Of a stretch of 64,000 nucleotides of DNA, positions 7,475 through 16,476 are shown one piece after another. Position 1 is the stretch's first letter; each line of letters opens with the position of its first letter. Source of the DNA: Streptomyces sp. WM6386 (GTDB lineage Bacteria; Actinomycetota; Actinomycetes; Streptomycetales; Streptomycetaceae); contig NZ_JXTE01000045.1 in assembly GCF_000972385.1 (NCBI RefSeq), forward strand, positions 7,919-71,918, in the 5' to 3' direction. Both the position numbers and the translations under genes were made by a program. The notes under the pieces were generated by a model. It saw only the letters and a program-made list of their open reading frames with translations, had not been told where the DNA came from and made no database searches.

Positions 7475-8658
7475 CCGTGCGCCGCCGCCAGATGCCTCAC
7501 CAGCCTCGGTGAGGCGAACTCCGTACCGCACACGAACCGCATCACCGGCCCGTACGACGAGGCCGCCGGAAGTCCGGTGAAGTAGAGCCCCGGCACCGAC
7601 GACACATATCCCGCGCCCAGTTTCGGCGCGCCCCGGCTCACCGCCAGTGCCGTACGGAGTTCATGGCCGAGGAAGTCCATCGCGGCGAGGTCGACGCGGT
7701 AGCCGGTAGCGGCGATGACGTGGTCGGCCGACAGCCGTTCCGTGCCGCCGGTGGCGGTGAGGACCGTCAGCGTGGGATGGCCGTCGGCCGCGTCCGCGCT
7801 CAGGACGCGACGGACCTCGCTGACCCTCACCCGGCCCTGGAAGCGGTCGCGCAGCCACCAGGCGCCGAGCGGGCCGAGGACACGGCGGACCAGGTAGTGG
7901 CGGGCCTGGGCCGGGAGGTGGCGGTAGGGGTGGGGGTAGTAGGTGAGCGCCCACAGGGACCAGGCACGGCCGAAGGGCGACTCCGGGCGGAGCCGGGGCT
8001 GGTGCCACGGGGGCTCGCCGAAGGCGACCCGGCCCCGGGAGACGACCCTGACCCGGGCGCCCGCCTCCGCCGCGAGGGCCGCCGTCTCCAGCGCGGACTG
8101 GCCTGCGCCGACGACGATCAGCTCCTTGCCCGCGTAACGGCTCAGGTCGTGGTGCTGGGAGCTGTGGGAGACCGGGCCCGTGGGGGTGGGTCCGTCACCC
8201 GTGGTCAGCTCGGGCGGCTGATGGGCCAGCCCCGCGAGTCCGGTGGCGACGACGACCGCGCGGGCGGTGAACGACTCTCCCGAGTCCAGCTTGAGTTCGA
8301 AGCCCTGGGAACCCCGGTCCACCGACACGACCCGCACCCGCTCCAGCTCGGGCACCAGCTTCTGCTGGAACCACTCGCCGTACGCGATGAAGGTCTCCAC
8401 CGGGACGATGTCCTCGTCGGTCACCAGCCGCGGTATGCCCGCCGCGTCGCAGTAGTCGACGAGGGTGTGGCCCCGCTGGGGCGCGTCGAGGTCGGAGGCC
8501 GCCGGGGTCGACTTGAGGAGCATGCCGGCGGGCATGTGGTCGCGCCAGCTGACCATGGGGTCGCCGAAGACCCGGACGGGGATGCCGCGGGCCCTGAGAT
8601 GGGCGGCGGTGGACAGGCCGTAGGGCCCGGCACCGATGACTGCTACCGGTCGGATCAC
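7471..8658 (-). CDS. FAD/NADPH-dependent monooxygenase-like oxidoreductase
   Basis: A 395-residue two-dinucleotide-domain flavoprotein. FAD binding is by VIGAGPYGLSTAAHL at residues 8-22. NADPH binding is by VVGAGQSALETAALAAEAGA near the middle. The ATGY motif of N-hydroxylating and Baeyer-Villiger-type monooxygenases appears as VIAATGYRVDL. The GTG at 8658 is chosen because GGGGAGGGA sits 6-7 bases upstream and the FAD motif follows at once; the longer reading to 8748 would overlap the upstream gene. It lies 56 bases behind the ATP-grasp gene on the same strand, so the two probably form one operon. The substrate is unknown. Confidence 0.85.
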   Translation of the reverse strand: MIRPVAVIGAGPYGLSTAAHLRARGIPVRVFGDPMVSWRDHMPAGMLLKSTPAASDLDAPQRGHTLVDYCDAAGIPRLVTDEDIVPVETFIAYGEWFQQKLVPELERVRVVSVDRGSQGFELKLDSGESFTARAVVVATGLAGLAHQPPELTTGDGPTPTGPVSHSSQHHDLSRYAGKELIVVGAGQSALETAALAAEAGARVRVVSRGRVAFGEPPWHQPRLRPESPFGRAWSLWALTYYPHPYRHLPAQARHYLVRRVLGPLGAWWLRDRFQGRVRVSEVRRVLSADAADGHPTLTVLTATGGTERLSADHVIAATGYRVDLAAMDFLGHELRTALAVSRGAPKLGAGYVSSVPGLYFTGLPAASSYGPVMRFVCGTEFASPRLVRHLAAAHG

Positions 8659-8714
8659 GAAGTCCCTCCCCAGGAACGTCTCCACTTCGTGGAGCCATCT
8701 GTTGCTTCGCGCTG

Positions 8715-9986
8715 CTACTTCGAGGCGCCGCGGCGGTTGGTCCGCCACAGCTGGTACAGATGCTTCGCGCCCGGCCGCACGAAGCGCGCGAGCATCGTGA
8801 GGAACGGCAGCGGGTCGTCACCCGCGAGCCAGGCCAGCTCCGTCCCGCTCGCCCGGTCCGGCGCGTGCGGCGTCGTATAGCCGCTGCGGCGGTAGGCGAG
8901 GAGGGCGGCCAGGTCGATGTTCTCCACGATGTACCGGTGGCCGGCCCGCTGTTCCCCCTCCGGGACGCTGCGGCCTGTCAGGTCCAGGTGCAGGGCGCGG
9001 ACGACGTCCACCCCCGACTCGTTCTCGAAGAGCCGGAACTGGGCGCCCATGCGCGGGTTGAAGTCGAGGAGTTTGTACAGCCCGTCGCGCCGGTCGAAGC
9101 GCAGGTCGAGGTCGATGATGCCGGTGAAGCCGATCTCTTTGATGAAACGCGCGGCGAGGTCCGCGAGTTCCGGATTGTCGACTACGTACGCGTTCGCGGT
9201 CATCCCCGCGTGCGGCGGCCAGGAACGGACCTTGACCCCGGTGAACATCGCCAGCGGCGTGGAGTCGGCGTCGAAGTAGGCGTGCACGATCCAGTCCTCC
9301 GCCTGCTCCCTGGGCAGATACTCCTGGAGGATCACCCCGGGCCGCTCGCCCCAGTCACGGGCGCGGGTGAGCAGGCGCTCGCGGGTGGCGATCCGGGTCG
9401 TGCCGTTCACGGCCGGCCGGGTGCGCCGCACGAACGCCTCGCGGTTCTTGGCCACCACCGGGAAGAGCGCCTTGTCGGCGAAGGCGACGATGTCGTCGTA
9501 GGACCGCGGGAAGGCCGTCGCCGGGCTGGGAATGCCGTGTTCCACACACAGCTCGTGCAGTCCCTGTTTGCTGGCGAGGCGGCGTGGCAGTCCCCGGTCG
9601 ACACCCGGGACGAGGAAGCGGGCGCCGAGTTCGTCGCGGTGCTCGGCGATGAGCACCGCGGCCTCCTCGTCCGTGGGGACGAGGACCGTCGGGCGGCCGA
9701 TGGCGCGACCGATCCGAAGCAGCCCCTCGACGAGCCGTCCGGGCTCCTCCGTCCCCGTCGTCGGCCAGACGAAGGCCTTCCTCAGATAGCGGGAGGCGGC
9801 CGCGGGCGTACAACGGTCCTCCGTGATCGCGTACATCGGGACGCCGAGGCGGCCCAGACTGCGGATCGCGCCGACCCCGCCGTGGTGCAGCGGATAGTCG
9901 CCGAACTTCACGATCAGGCCCGGCACCTCACGGTCGGCCTCAAAAGGCACACGTCTGTCTGCGCTCCTGGCCACGGGTCCCCCCAC
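8715..9986 (-). CDS. ATP-grasp superfamily carboxylate ligase
   Basis: A 423-residue protein with a pre-ATP-grasp domain (VKFGDYPLHHGGVGAIRSLG) and an ATP-grasp core. The core includes LFPVVAKNRE (the ATP-binding Lys), VILQEYLP and the metal-binding block DLDLRFD...KLLDFNPRMG. Such enzymes couple a carboxylate, through an acylphosphate, to an amine or thiol. The start is uncertain: GTG at 9986 has a poor ribosome site, while GTG at 9974 follows GGGGGGA closely. It is first in a likely operon with the FAD monooxygenase-like gene. The pair resembles a minimal small-molecule tailoring unit, but no product can be named. Confidence 0.85.
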   Translation of the reverse strand: MGGPVARSADRRVPFEADREVPGLIVKFGDYPLHHGGVGAIRSLGRLGVPMYAITEDRCTPAAASRYLRKAFVWPTTGTEEPGRLVEGLLRIGRAIGRPTVLVPTDEEAAVLIAEHRDELGARFLVPGVDRGLPRRLASKQGLHELCVEHGIPSPATAFPRSYDDIVAFADKALFPVVAKNREAFVRRTRPAVNGTTRIATRERLLTRARDWGERPGVILQEYLPREQAEDWIVHAYFDADSTPLAMFTGVKVRSWPPHAGMTANAYVVDNPELADLAARFIKEIGFTGIIDLDLRFDRRDGLYKLLDFNPRMGAQFRLFENESGVDVVRALHLDLTGRSVPEGEQRAGHRYIVENIDLAALLAYRRSGYTTPHAPDRASGTELAWLAGDDPLPFLTMLARFVRPGAKHLYQLWRTNRRGASK

Positions 9987-10198
9987 GTGTCCCGGCTGCG
10001 GAACGGCCCCACCCCGCCCGTAGTCCCCAAAGGACGCTAAGCCGGAATTGACGCCTCCAACGATCCCTTACCAGAGCATTACGGACTCTTTAGCCCCTCC
10101 CGGTCAGCCCTTTAAGCCCTCCCAAGACAAGCGACTCGGCCGTAACGTGTGGCGCGACCACATGGCATACGCATCGATTGAGAGCGAGGCAGTACCCC

Positions 10199-11416
10199 AT
10201 GCCCCCCTTCGATCTCCCCGAGGGCGACCCCTTCGGCCCGCACAACCTCCCGTACGGCGTCTTCTCCGTGGGAGAGCCGGCCGACCGGACCGTCGGCGTC
10301 CGGCTCGGCGACCACGTACTCGACGCCGGCGCGGCGGCCCACGCACTGGGTTCGCCGTACGCCGCCCTGCTCGCCCGGCCGTCCCTGAACCCGCTGCTGG
10401 CGGCGGGCCGCACCGCGTGGTCGGACGTACGGCGGGCCCTGACGGCATGGGTGACGGTGCCCTCGCACCAGTCGGCCGTCCAGGAGTTCCTGCATCCGCT
10501 CTCGTCGGTGACCCTGCACCTGCCCTTCGAGGTCGCGGACTACGTCGACTTCTACGCCTCCGAGAACCACGCCCGCAACGTCGGCCACATCTTCCGCCCC
10601 GACGCCGCGGACTCCCTGACCCCCAACTGGAAACACCTGCCGATCGGCTACCACGGCCGCTCGGGCACGGTCGTGGTGTCGGGGACGGATGTCGTACGAC
10701 CCTCCGGCCAGCGCAAGGCCCCTACGGACCCGGCCCCCGTCTTCGGCCCCTCGGTCCGCCTGGACATCGAGGCGGAGGTCGGCTTCGTCGTCGGCGTGCC
10801 CTCGGCCATGGGCTCGCCGGTGACGCTGGGCGACTTCCGGGAGCACGTCTTCGGGCTGTGCCTCCTCAACGACTGGTCCGCGCGCGACATCCAGGCCTGG
10901 GAGTACGTCCCCCTCGGCCCGTTCCTCGGCAAGTCCTTCGCCACGTCGGTGTCGGCGTGGATCACCCCGCTGGACGCACTGGAGGAGGCGCGGGTGGCAC
11001 CACCGGAGCGGACACACGACCTGCTGCCGTATCTCGACGACTCGGCCTCCGGGGACGGTCCGGGCGGCTACGACCTCCGTATCTCCGTGTCGATCAACGG
11101 GCACCTGGTCTCCGAGCCCCCCTTCTCCACCATGTACTGGACCGCCGCACAGCAACTGGCCCACATGACGGTGAACGGCGCTTCGCTGCGCACCGGTGAC
11201 CTGTACGGCTCCGGAACCGTCAGCGGTCCCTCCGGGCACGAACGCGGATCCCTGCTGGAACTGACCTGGAACGGCCGCGACGCCCTCGAACTCCCCGACG
11301 GCAAACGGACCTTCCTGGAGGACGGCGACGTGGTGACCCTGTCGGCGTGGGCGCCCGGGCCGGACGGCGTGCGGGTGGGTCTGGGCGAGGTGGTGGGACA
11401 GGTGGTGTCGCGGTGA
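10199..11416 (+). CDS. fahA: fumarylacetoacetase
   Basis: A 405-residue enzyme for the last step of tyrosine degradation, hydrolysing 4-fumarylacetoacetate to fumarate and acetoacetate. Recognised from an N-terminal SH3-like domain (NLPYGVFS, IGxHVLD-like), DYVDFYASENHARNVGHIFRP with the catalytic His and metal-binding Asp, NWKHLPIGYHGR, the acidic metal ligands in DIEAEVGFVVG, and NDWSARDIQAWEYVPLGPFL with GKSFATSVS. The ATG at 10199 is preferred (GAGCGAGG upstream); a TTG at 10178 would lie in the leader. The gene stands alone; no homogentisate dioxygenase is adjacent. A perfect hairpin lies 58 bases after its stop. Confidence 0.93.
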   Translation: MPPFDLPEGDPFGPHNLPYGVFSVGEPADRTVGVRLGDHVLDAGAAAHALGSPYAALLARPSLNPLLAAGRTAWSDVRRALTAWVTVPSHQSAVQEFLHPLSSVTLHLPFEVADYVDFYASENHARNVGHIFRPDAADSLTPNWKHLPIGYHGRSGTVVVSGTDVVRPSGQRKAPTDPAPVFGPSVRLDIEAEVGFVVGVPSAMGSPVTLGDFREHVFGLCLLNDWSARDIQAWEYVPLGPFLGKSFATSVSAWITPLDALEEARVAPPERTHDLLPYLDDSASGDGPGGYDLRISVSINGHLVSEPPFSTMYWTAAQQLAHMTVNGASLRTGDLYGSGTVSGPSGHERGSLLELTWNGRDALELPDGKRTFLEDGDVVTLSAWAPGPDGVRVGLGEVVGQVVSR

Positions 11417-11474
11417 CGTGGTCGACGGTGAGGTGAAGTACGGGCCGGGGGTCGTCCCGAGGTCTGCCGTGCAC

Positions 11475-11504
11475 CGCCCGCCGCCGTCATACTGGCGGCG
11501 GGCG
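11475..11504 (+). terminator. perfect 11-bp hairpin after fumarylacetoacetase
   Basis: CGCCCGCCGCC at 11475-11485 pairs exactly with GGCGGCGGGCG at 11494-11504 around an 8-base loop. There is no T-run, as is usual for Streptomyces terminators. It lies 58 bases after the stop and 69 bases before the next start, separating the two transcripts. Confidence 0.7.
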
Positions 11505-11573
11505 ACACAGCGGACGAACGCGTCGGCCCACCCTTAGCCGCCTCCTCCACCGACCGGATCCGGAGCCCGTGGG

Positions 11574-12515
11574 ATGACGTTCTGCCTGCTCCTGCTGAGC
11601 GCCGTCGCGCTGGCCGCCGCCGTGCCGGCCCCCCGTGCGCTGACCCGGGCCGCCTGGCCCGAAAGGGAACCCGTGGTGGGGCTCTGGGTGTGGCAGTGCC
11701 TGGTCGCCACCGTCCTGATGTGCTGCCTGACGGCCCTGGTGCTCGGCGCCGCCGCCGTCTTCCACACGGTCCGCGACCATGTCTTCGCCCCCGCGCCACC
11801 GGCCGTGACCGCGGCCTACGACCTGTCCGCCGCCCCCGCCTGGGCGGCCCTGCTGACCCTGCTGCTGGCCTGCGGAGCCGCCTGGACGACCGCGATGCTC
11901 GCCCGCGAGCTCGTGGAGGCACGCCGCCGCCGCGGCCTGACCAGGGCGCATCTGCGCGAACGCGCCCCCGAACTGCCCGGCGGCCTGGAGAAGGCCGCGC
12001 GCGGCCCCCTGCTGGTACTGGAGGACGAATACCCCGACGCCTGGTGGATGCCGGGCAGCCCGCCCCAGCTCGTCGTGACGACCGGTGCCCTGCACCGCCT
12101 GACCGACCACCAGCTGGACGCCGTCCTCACCCATGAACGCGACCACGCCCGCTCCCACCACGACTGGCTGCTCCACCTCTCGACCGCCCTCGCCACCGGC
12201 TTCCCCCGGGTGCCCTTGTTCGCCCACTTCTGCGACGAGACCCACCGCCTGGTCGAACTGGCCGCCGACGACACGGCCTCCCGCCGCTGCGGCCACCTGA
12301 CCACCGCCCTCGCCCTGATCGAGCTGAACCAGCACCGCGGCGTCCTGTCCTGCTCCTCCAGCCACCGCCTGCTGGGCGAGCGGGTCGACCGGCTGCTGGA
12401 ACCCCGGCCACGCCTGCTGCGCAGACACCGCGCACTGACGGCCACAGTGGCGGCCCTGGTCCCCCTGCTGCCCCTGCTGATCGCGTTCGGGCCAGGGCTG
12501 TCGGCACTGGCCTAA
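11574..12515 (+). CDS. M56-family membrane metallopeptidase (BlaR1-like)
   Basis: A 313-residue membrane protein with hydrophobic segments at about 1-20, 36-62, 88-112 and a last one near 288-310. The zinc site HERDH at residues 187-191 lies in LTHERDHARSHHDW, with ELAADDTA downstream supplying the third ligand, as in M48/M56 peptidases. In many actinobacteria such genes follow a BlaI-type repressor gene; none is adjacent here, so the partner must be elsewhere or absent. The ATG has GGAG 9 bases upstream. The function, sensing or intramembrane proteolysis, is inferred from family only. Confidence 0.8.
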   Translation: MTFCLLLLSAVALAAAVPAPRALTRAAWPEREPVVGLWVWQCLVATVLMCCLTALVLGAAAVFHTVRDHVFAPAPPAVTAAYDLSAAPAWAALLTLLLACGAAWTTAMLARELVEARRRRGLTRAHLRERAPELPGGLEKAARGPLLVLEDEYPDAWWMPGSPPQLVVTTGALHRLTDHQLDAVLTHERDHARSHHDWLLHLSTALATGFPRVPLFAHFCDETHRLVELAADDTASRRCGHLTTALALIELNQHRGVLSCSSSHRLLGERVDRLLEPRPRLLRRHRALTATVAALVPLLPLLIAFGPGLSALA

Positions 12516-12601
12516 CCTGGCAGATCTTGCTCAACGACAGCCGTTTACGCAGGTCAGCCGCGCGCCTGACACCCCGGAAGATGGCGCAACACTGATTTTC
12601 C

Positions 12602-12783
12602 TACCTCTTCGCGGCGGTCCTGGGCGTGGCCACGGGCACGCTCGAACAGGCCATCGTCTTCATCAGCTTCGCTGTCGCCCTCTCCCGTCTCGGTCTCCAC
12701 CCGGCACTCGGCGCACTGCCCACCTGCGTGAGGAGGTGGTGCTCACGATGGGCGGCTGGCTCGCGGTCGGCATCGGCGTCTCT
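12602..12783 (+). pseudogene. membrane-protein gene relic cut by IS element
   Basis: From 12602 one frame reads YLFAAVLGVATGTLEQAIVF and ISFAVALSRLGLHPALGALP. At about 12720 the sense jumps frame to HLREEVVLTMGGWLAVGIGV and then runs straight into the transposon end at 12782. The hydrophobic pattern and codon bias suggest a genuine multi-pass protein with a frameshift and no start. The family is not recognised. The remainder may once have continued beyond the insertion near 13210. Confidence 0.4.
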
Positions 12784-12880
12784 TGACATCCTCCCCCTCT
12801 TGGAAGAGGGGGATTCCAGCCCGTGCAGGCTGGAGTTCACGGACGCTCTTGGACCGCGTGGGCGGTGTCGTCCCTCCGGC
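12782..12880 (-). ncRNA. omegaRNA-like 3' end of the tnpB element
   Basis: In IS200/IS605 systems the guide (omega) RNA comes from the tnpB 3' end and runs through the right-end hairpins; the bases just beyond the element act as guide. The surviving 3' segment on the minus strand carries CGTCCGTGAACTCCAGCC and both terminal hairpins. By homology, the guide copied from the present site would be the minus-strand bases below 12782 (AGACGCCGATGCC...). Whether it is transcribed is unknown; the 5' limit is arbitrary. Confidence 0.4.
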
Positions 12881-12913
12881 ACCGGTGGTTCGCCGGGGGC
12901 GGGGGATACCGCC

Positions 12914-13141
12914 CTGTCCTGCCGCGACGTTGATACTGGCGTTGGCACCCAGCCACTCGTTCTCCCGCCGGGCCTCGGTGAGCTGACGACACTGCTCGGC
13001 TAACGCTGGCGCCGCCTTCCGGCCCGGCTGCCAGTGCGCGTGCTGCTCGACGGCCAGGTTCCACACGTACCGGGCATCCGCGCAGTGCAGCAGCATCCGC
13101 TGCTCCTGTTCGCCCGTCGGGTACATCCGAAACCGTGCCAT
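12914..13141 (-). pseudogene. tnpB (RNA-guided nuclease) with large internal deletion
   Basis: The first 64 codons are a clear OrfB N-terminal helix-turn-helix: MARFRMYPTGEQEQRMLLHC, ADARYVWNLAVEQHAHWQPG, RK.APALAEQCRQLTEARRE. At codon 65 the sense jumps to GANASINVAAGQ, which matches the RuvC-III block (DxNASxNxAAG) near the C-terminus of intact TnpB. The whole wedge, RuvC-I/II and zinc-ribbon region is missing. The residue at the third catalytic Asp position is Gly. The product cannot be a nuclease. The frame stays open into the right end. Confidence 0.7.
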
Positions 13142-13277
13142 GCCGCGAACCTAGGCCGCACGTTCCCCGGCCGTGCACGCTATCGATCACCATCACCCAT
13201 TCAAGTGATCACATCCCACCGACCACCCACCACCTGTCCGTGGCAGCCCTCAACATCACCGGACGACGCCGAACCGC

Positions 13278-13316
13278 CCTGGCGGCGATCCGGCCTGGCG
13301 GCGATCCGGCCTGGCA
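13278..13316. repeat. 16-bp tandem repeat, 2.4 copies
   Basis: CCTGGCGGCGATCCGG occurs at 13278-13293 and again at 13294-13309, followed by a partial CCTGGCA. It lies in the non-coding decayed stretch between the tnpB element and recQ. Confidence 0.85.
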
Positions 13317-13390
13317 GATCAGGTCCGGCGCCACGACCGCACTTTCCGCAGCCGCCGACGTCGCCGTCCCCGCCCTGACCGACCCCACCG

Positions 13391-13495
13391 GCCGACGTAC
13401 GCAAGGCGACGGTCCTGACCCTGACCCGGCACGCGCACACCGAGGACGGCCACCTGACCCGACCGGAGTCGGCGCCGGAACCCGTCCGGCCGTGA
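13391..13495 (+). pseudogene. short C-terminal gene relic, unidentified
   Basis: One frame reads ADVRKATVLTLTRHAHTEDG and HLTRPESAPEPVRP, then TGA. It has coding-like composition but no start. The reading just before it is in another frame (ATTALSAAADVAVPALTDP), suggesting a frameshifted remnant. It could belong to the membrane-protein relic on the other side of the IS element. The family is unknown. Confidence 0.3.
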
Positions 13496-13522
13496 GCCCC
13501 ACCCATACCCAGCTCCGGTCCG

Positions 13523-13557
13523 CCCCCTGCCCCCTGCCCCCTGCCCCCTGCCCCCTG
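13523..13557. repeat. 7-bp tandem repeat, 5 copies
   Basis: Five exact copies of CCCCCTG run from 13523 to 13557 and end two bases before the recQ stop codon. Such a run is prone to copy-number change by slippage. Confidence 0.95.
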
Positions 13558-13558
13558 C

Positions 13559-15562
<2,004 letters not shown>

Positions 15563-15803
15563 AGCCCTGTCCCCCGTACGTAGTCCCTCGACCACTGCGT
15601 CCACGATAGGGGTCCGCACCGACAACGCCGGAGTTATCCACAGGCTCGCCCCGTCACTCTCCGCGCTCACGCCAATGGCCTCGGTCACATGGCGCCCCCG
15701 TGGTCGGCGGGACATGCTGCTGAGGCGGGTCAGGGGAGGCCCGTCACTTCGGACGGCGTGCCTCACAGGAGCATGCGCCTCTTTCGCTTCAAGGAGCCTC
15801 ATC

Positions 15804-16385
15804 ATGTCCTCTCGGCCCCTCAAGGCCGCCATCACCATGGCGATAGCCGGCGCTCTCTCCCTGACCGCCGCCCCCGCGCAGGCGGCGCCCGAGCCCGACC
15901 CGTTCGTCTGGGTGGACCTGGTCCCGACGTACACGAACACCGCCAAGAACTCCTACGAGCCGCTCGCCCCGCCGGACGGCTGGGCCCGCACCGACACCTG
16001 CGTGCCCGGAATGGGCTACCGCTACGAAAACGCCGAGTATCTCGCCGACAGTGTCGTGGACCCCGCCAAGCCGGAGGTCCTGCTGTACGAAGGCGGGTCC
16101 GACACCAGCGATCGCGATCTGGTCGCAGTGGGTTGGGCCGTCGAGAACACGGGACAGGCCGCGCCGGAGTTGTTCGGCAAGACGTTCCGCAGCACCGAGG
16201 TGTCCGGCTACTACACGCTTCACGCGTGGATCTACGAGGACAACCCCGACGGATTCTTCGAAGCCTTCAACCCCGACGTGAAGTGCCCCGCCGCGCCGAC
16301 ACCGGCGACCACAACCACGACCACGACCACGACCACCGTGCCCGACTGGGTGTCCAGCCTCGACAACCTCGACGGGACGGCCTGA
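15804..16385 (+). CDS. secreted protein of unknown function with Thr-rich tail
   Basis: A 193-residue exported protein. The signal peptide ends TAAPAQA before APEPDPF. The mature part has two Cys (in [10 protein letters not shown] and DVKCPAAP) that could form a disulfide, and a [24 protein letters not shown] stretch. It ends in a run of ten Thr encoded by an ACC/ACG repeat at 16305-16338, then [19 protein letters not shown] lies 7-8 bases before the ATG. No transmembrane anchor is seen, so it is probably extracellular. The family is not recognised. Confidence 0.8.
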   Translation: MSSRPLKAAITMAIAGALSLTAAPAQAAPEPDPFVWVDLVPTYTNTAKNSYEPLAPPDGWARTDTCVPGMGYRYENAEYLADSVVDPAKPEVLLYEGGSDTSDRDLVAVGWAVENTGQAAPELFGKTFRSTEVSGYYTLHAWIYEDNPDGFFEAFNPDVKCPAAPTPATTTTTTTTTTVPDWVSSLDNLDGTA

Positions 16386-16393
16386 GCGCAACG

Positions 16394-16432
16394 CGGCGGC
16401 CCCGGCTCCCACGAGGGGAACCGGGGCCGCCG
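16394..16432. terminator. bidirectional terminator between secreted gene and nuoN
   Basis: CGGCGGCCCCGG (16394-16405) pairs perfectly with CCGGGGCCGCCG (16421-16432), a 12-bp stem with a 15-base loop. It lies 8 bases after the plus-strand stop at 16385 and 44 bases beyond the nuoN stop, so it can end both converging transcripts. Confidence 0.8.
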
Positions 16433-16476
16433 TAAAGCGCCGCGGGCACAGGCACCACAGGTACAGGCACCGCAGG

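Larger units (their letters stand above)
12782..13210 (-). mobile_element. internally deleted IS200/IS605-type tnpB element
   Basis: The minus strand has a tnpB start (ATG at 13141) preceded by a left-end-like hairpin (GCACG...CGTGC, about 13158-13176). It ends with two hairpins typical of IS605-family right ends: TCCAGCC/GGCTGGA at 12815-12834 and a 9-bp CCCCCTCTT/AAGAGGGGG at 12793-12812, then GGATGTCAAG. Only about 360 bases separate the tnpB start from the right end; an intact tnpB needs about 1.1-1.2 kb, so most of the gene is deleted. No tnpA is present. Both ends seem kept, so the unit could be a MITE-like passenger. The left boundary at about 13210 is approximate. Confidence 0.7.

Noticed and set aside
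7343..7531. 62-codon minus-strand frame after the FAD gene
   Set aside because: No ribosome site or recognisable sense; it overlaps both the GH53 end and the FAD gene end.
12784..12812. TTGACA at 12784 as a promoter -35 box
   Set aside because: It is part of the conserved right end of the IS605-type element and no matching -10 follows at proper distance.
13523..13557. Short CRISPR array
   Set aside because: Units are 7 bases with no spacers; this is a simple tandem repeat. No cas gene is present in the window.
15563..15946. RecQ N-terminal extension to 15946
   Set aside because: It would overlap the divergent secreted-protein gene with its own signal peptide and ribosome site; the extension lacks helicase features.
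16305..16338. ACC/ACG run as a CRISPR-like or regulatory repeat
   Set aside because: It is in frame inside the secreted protein and encodes a Thr run; no spacer pattern exists.
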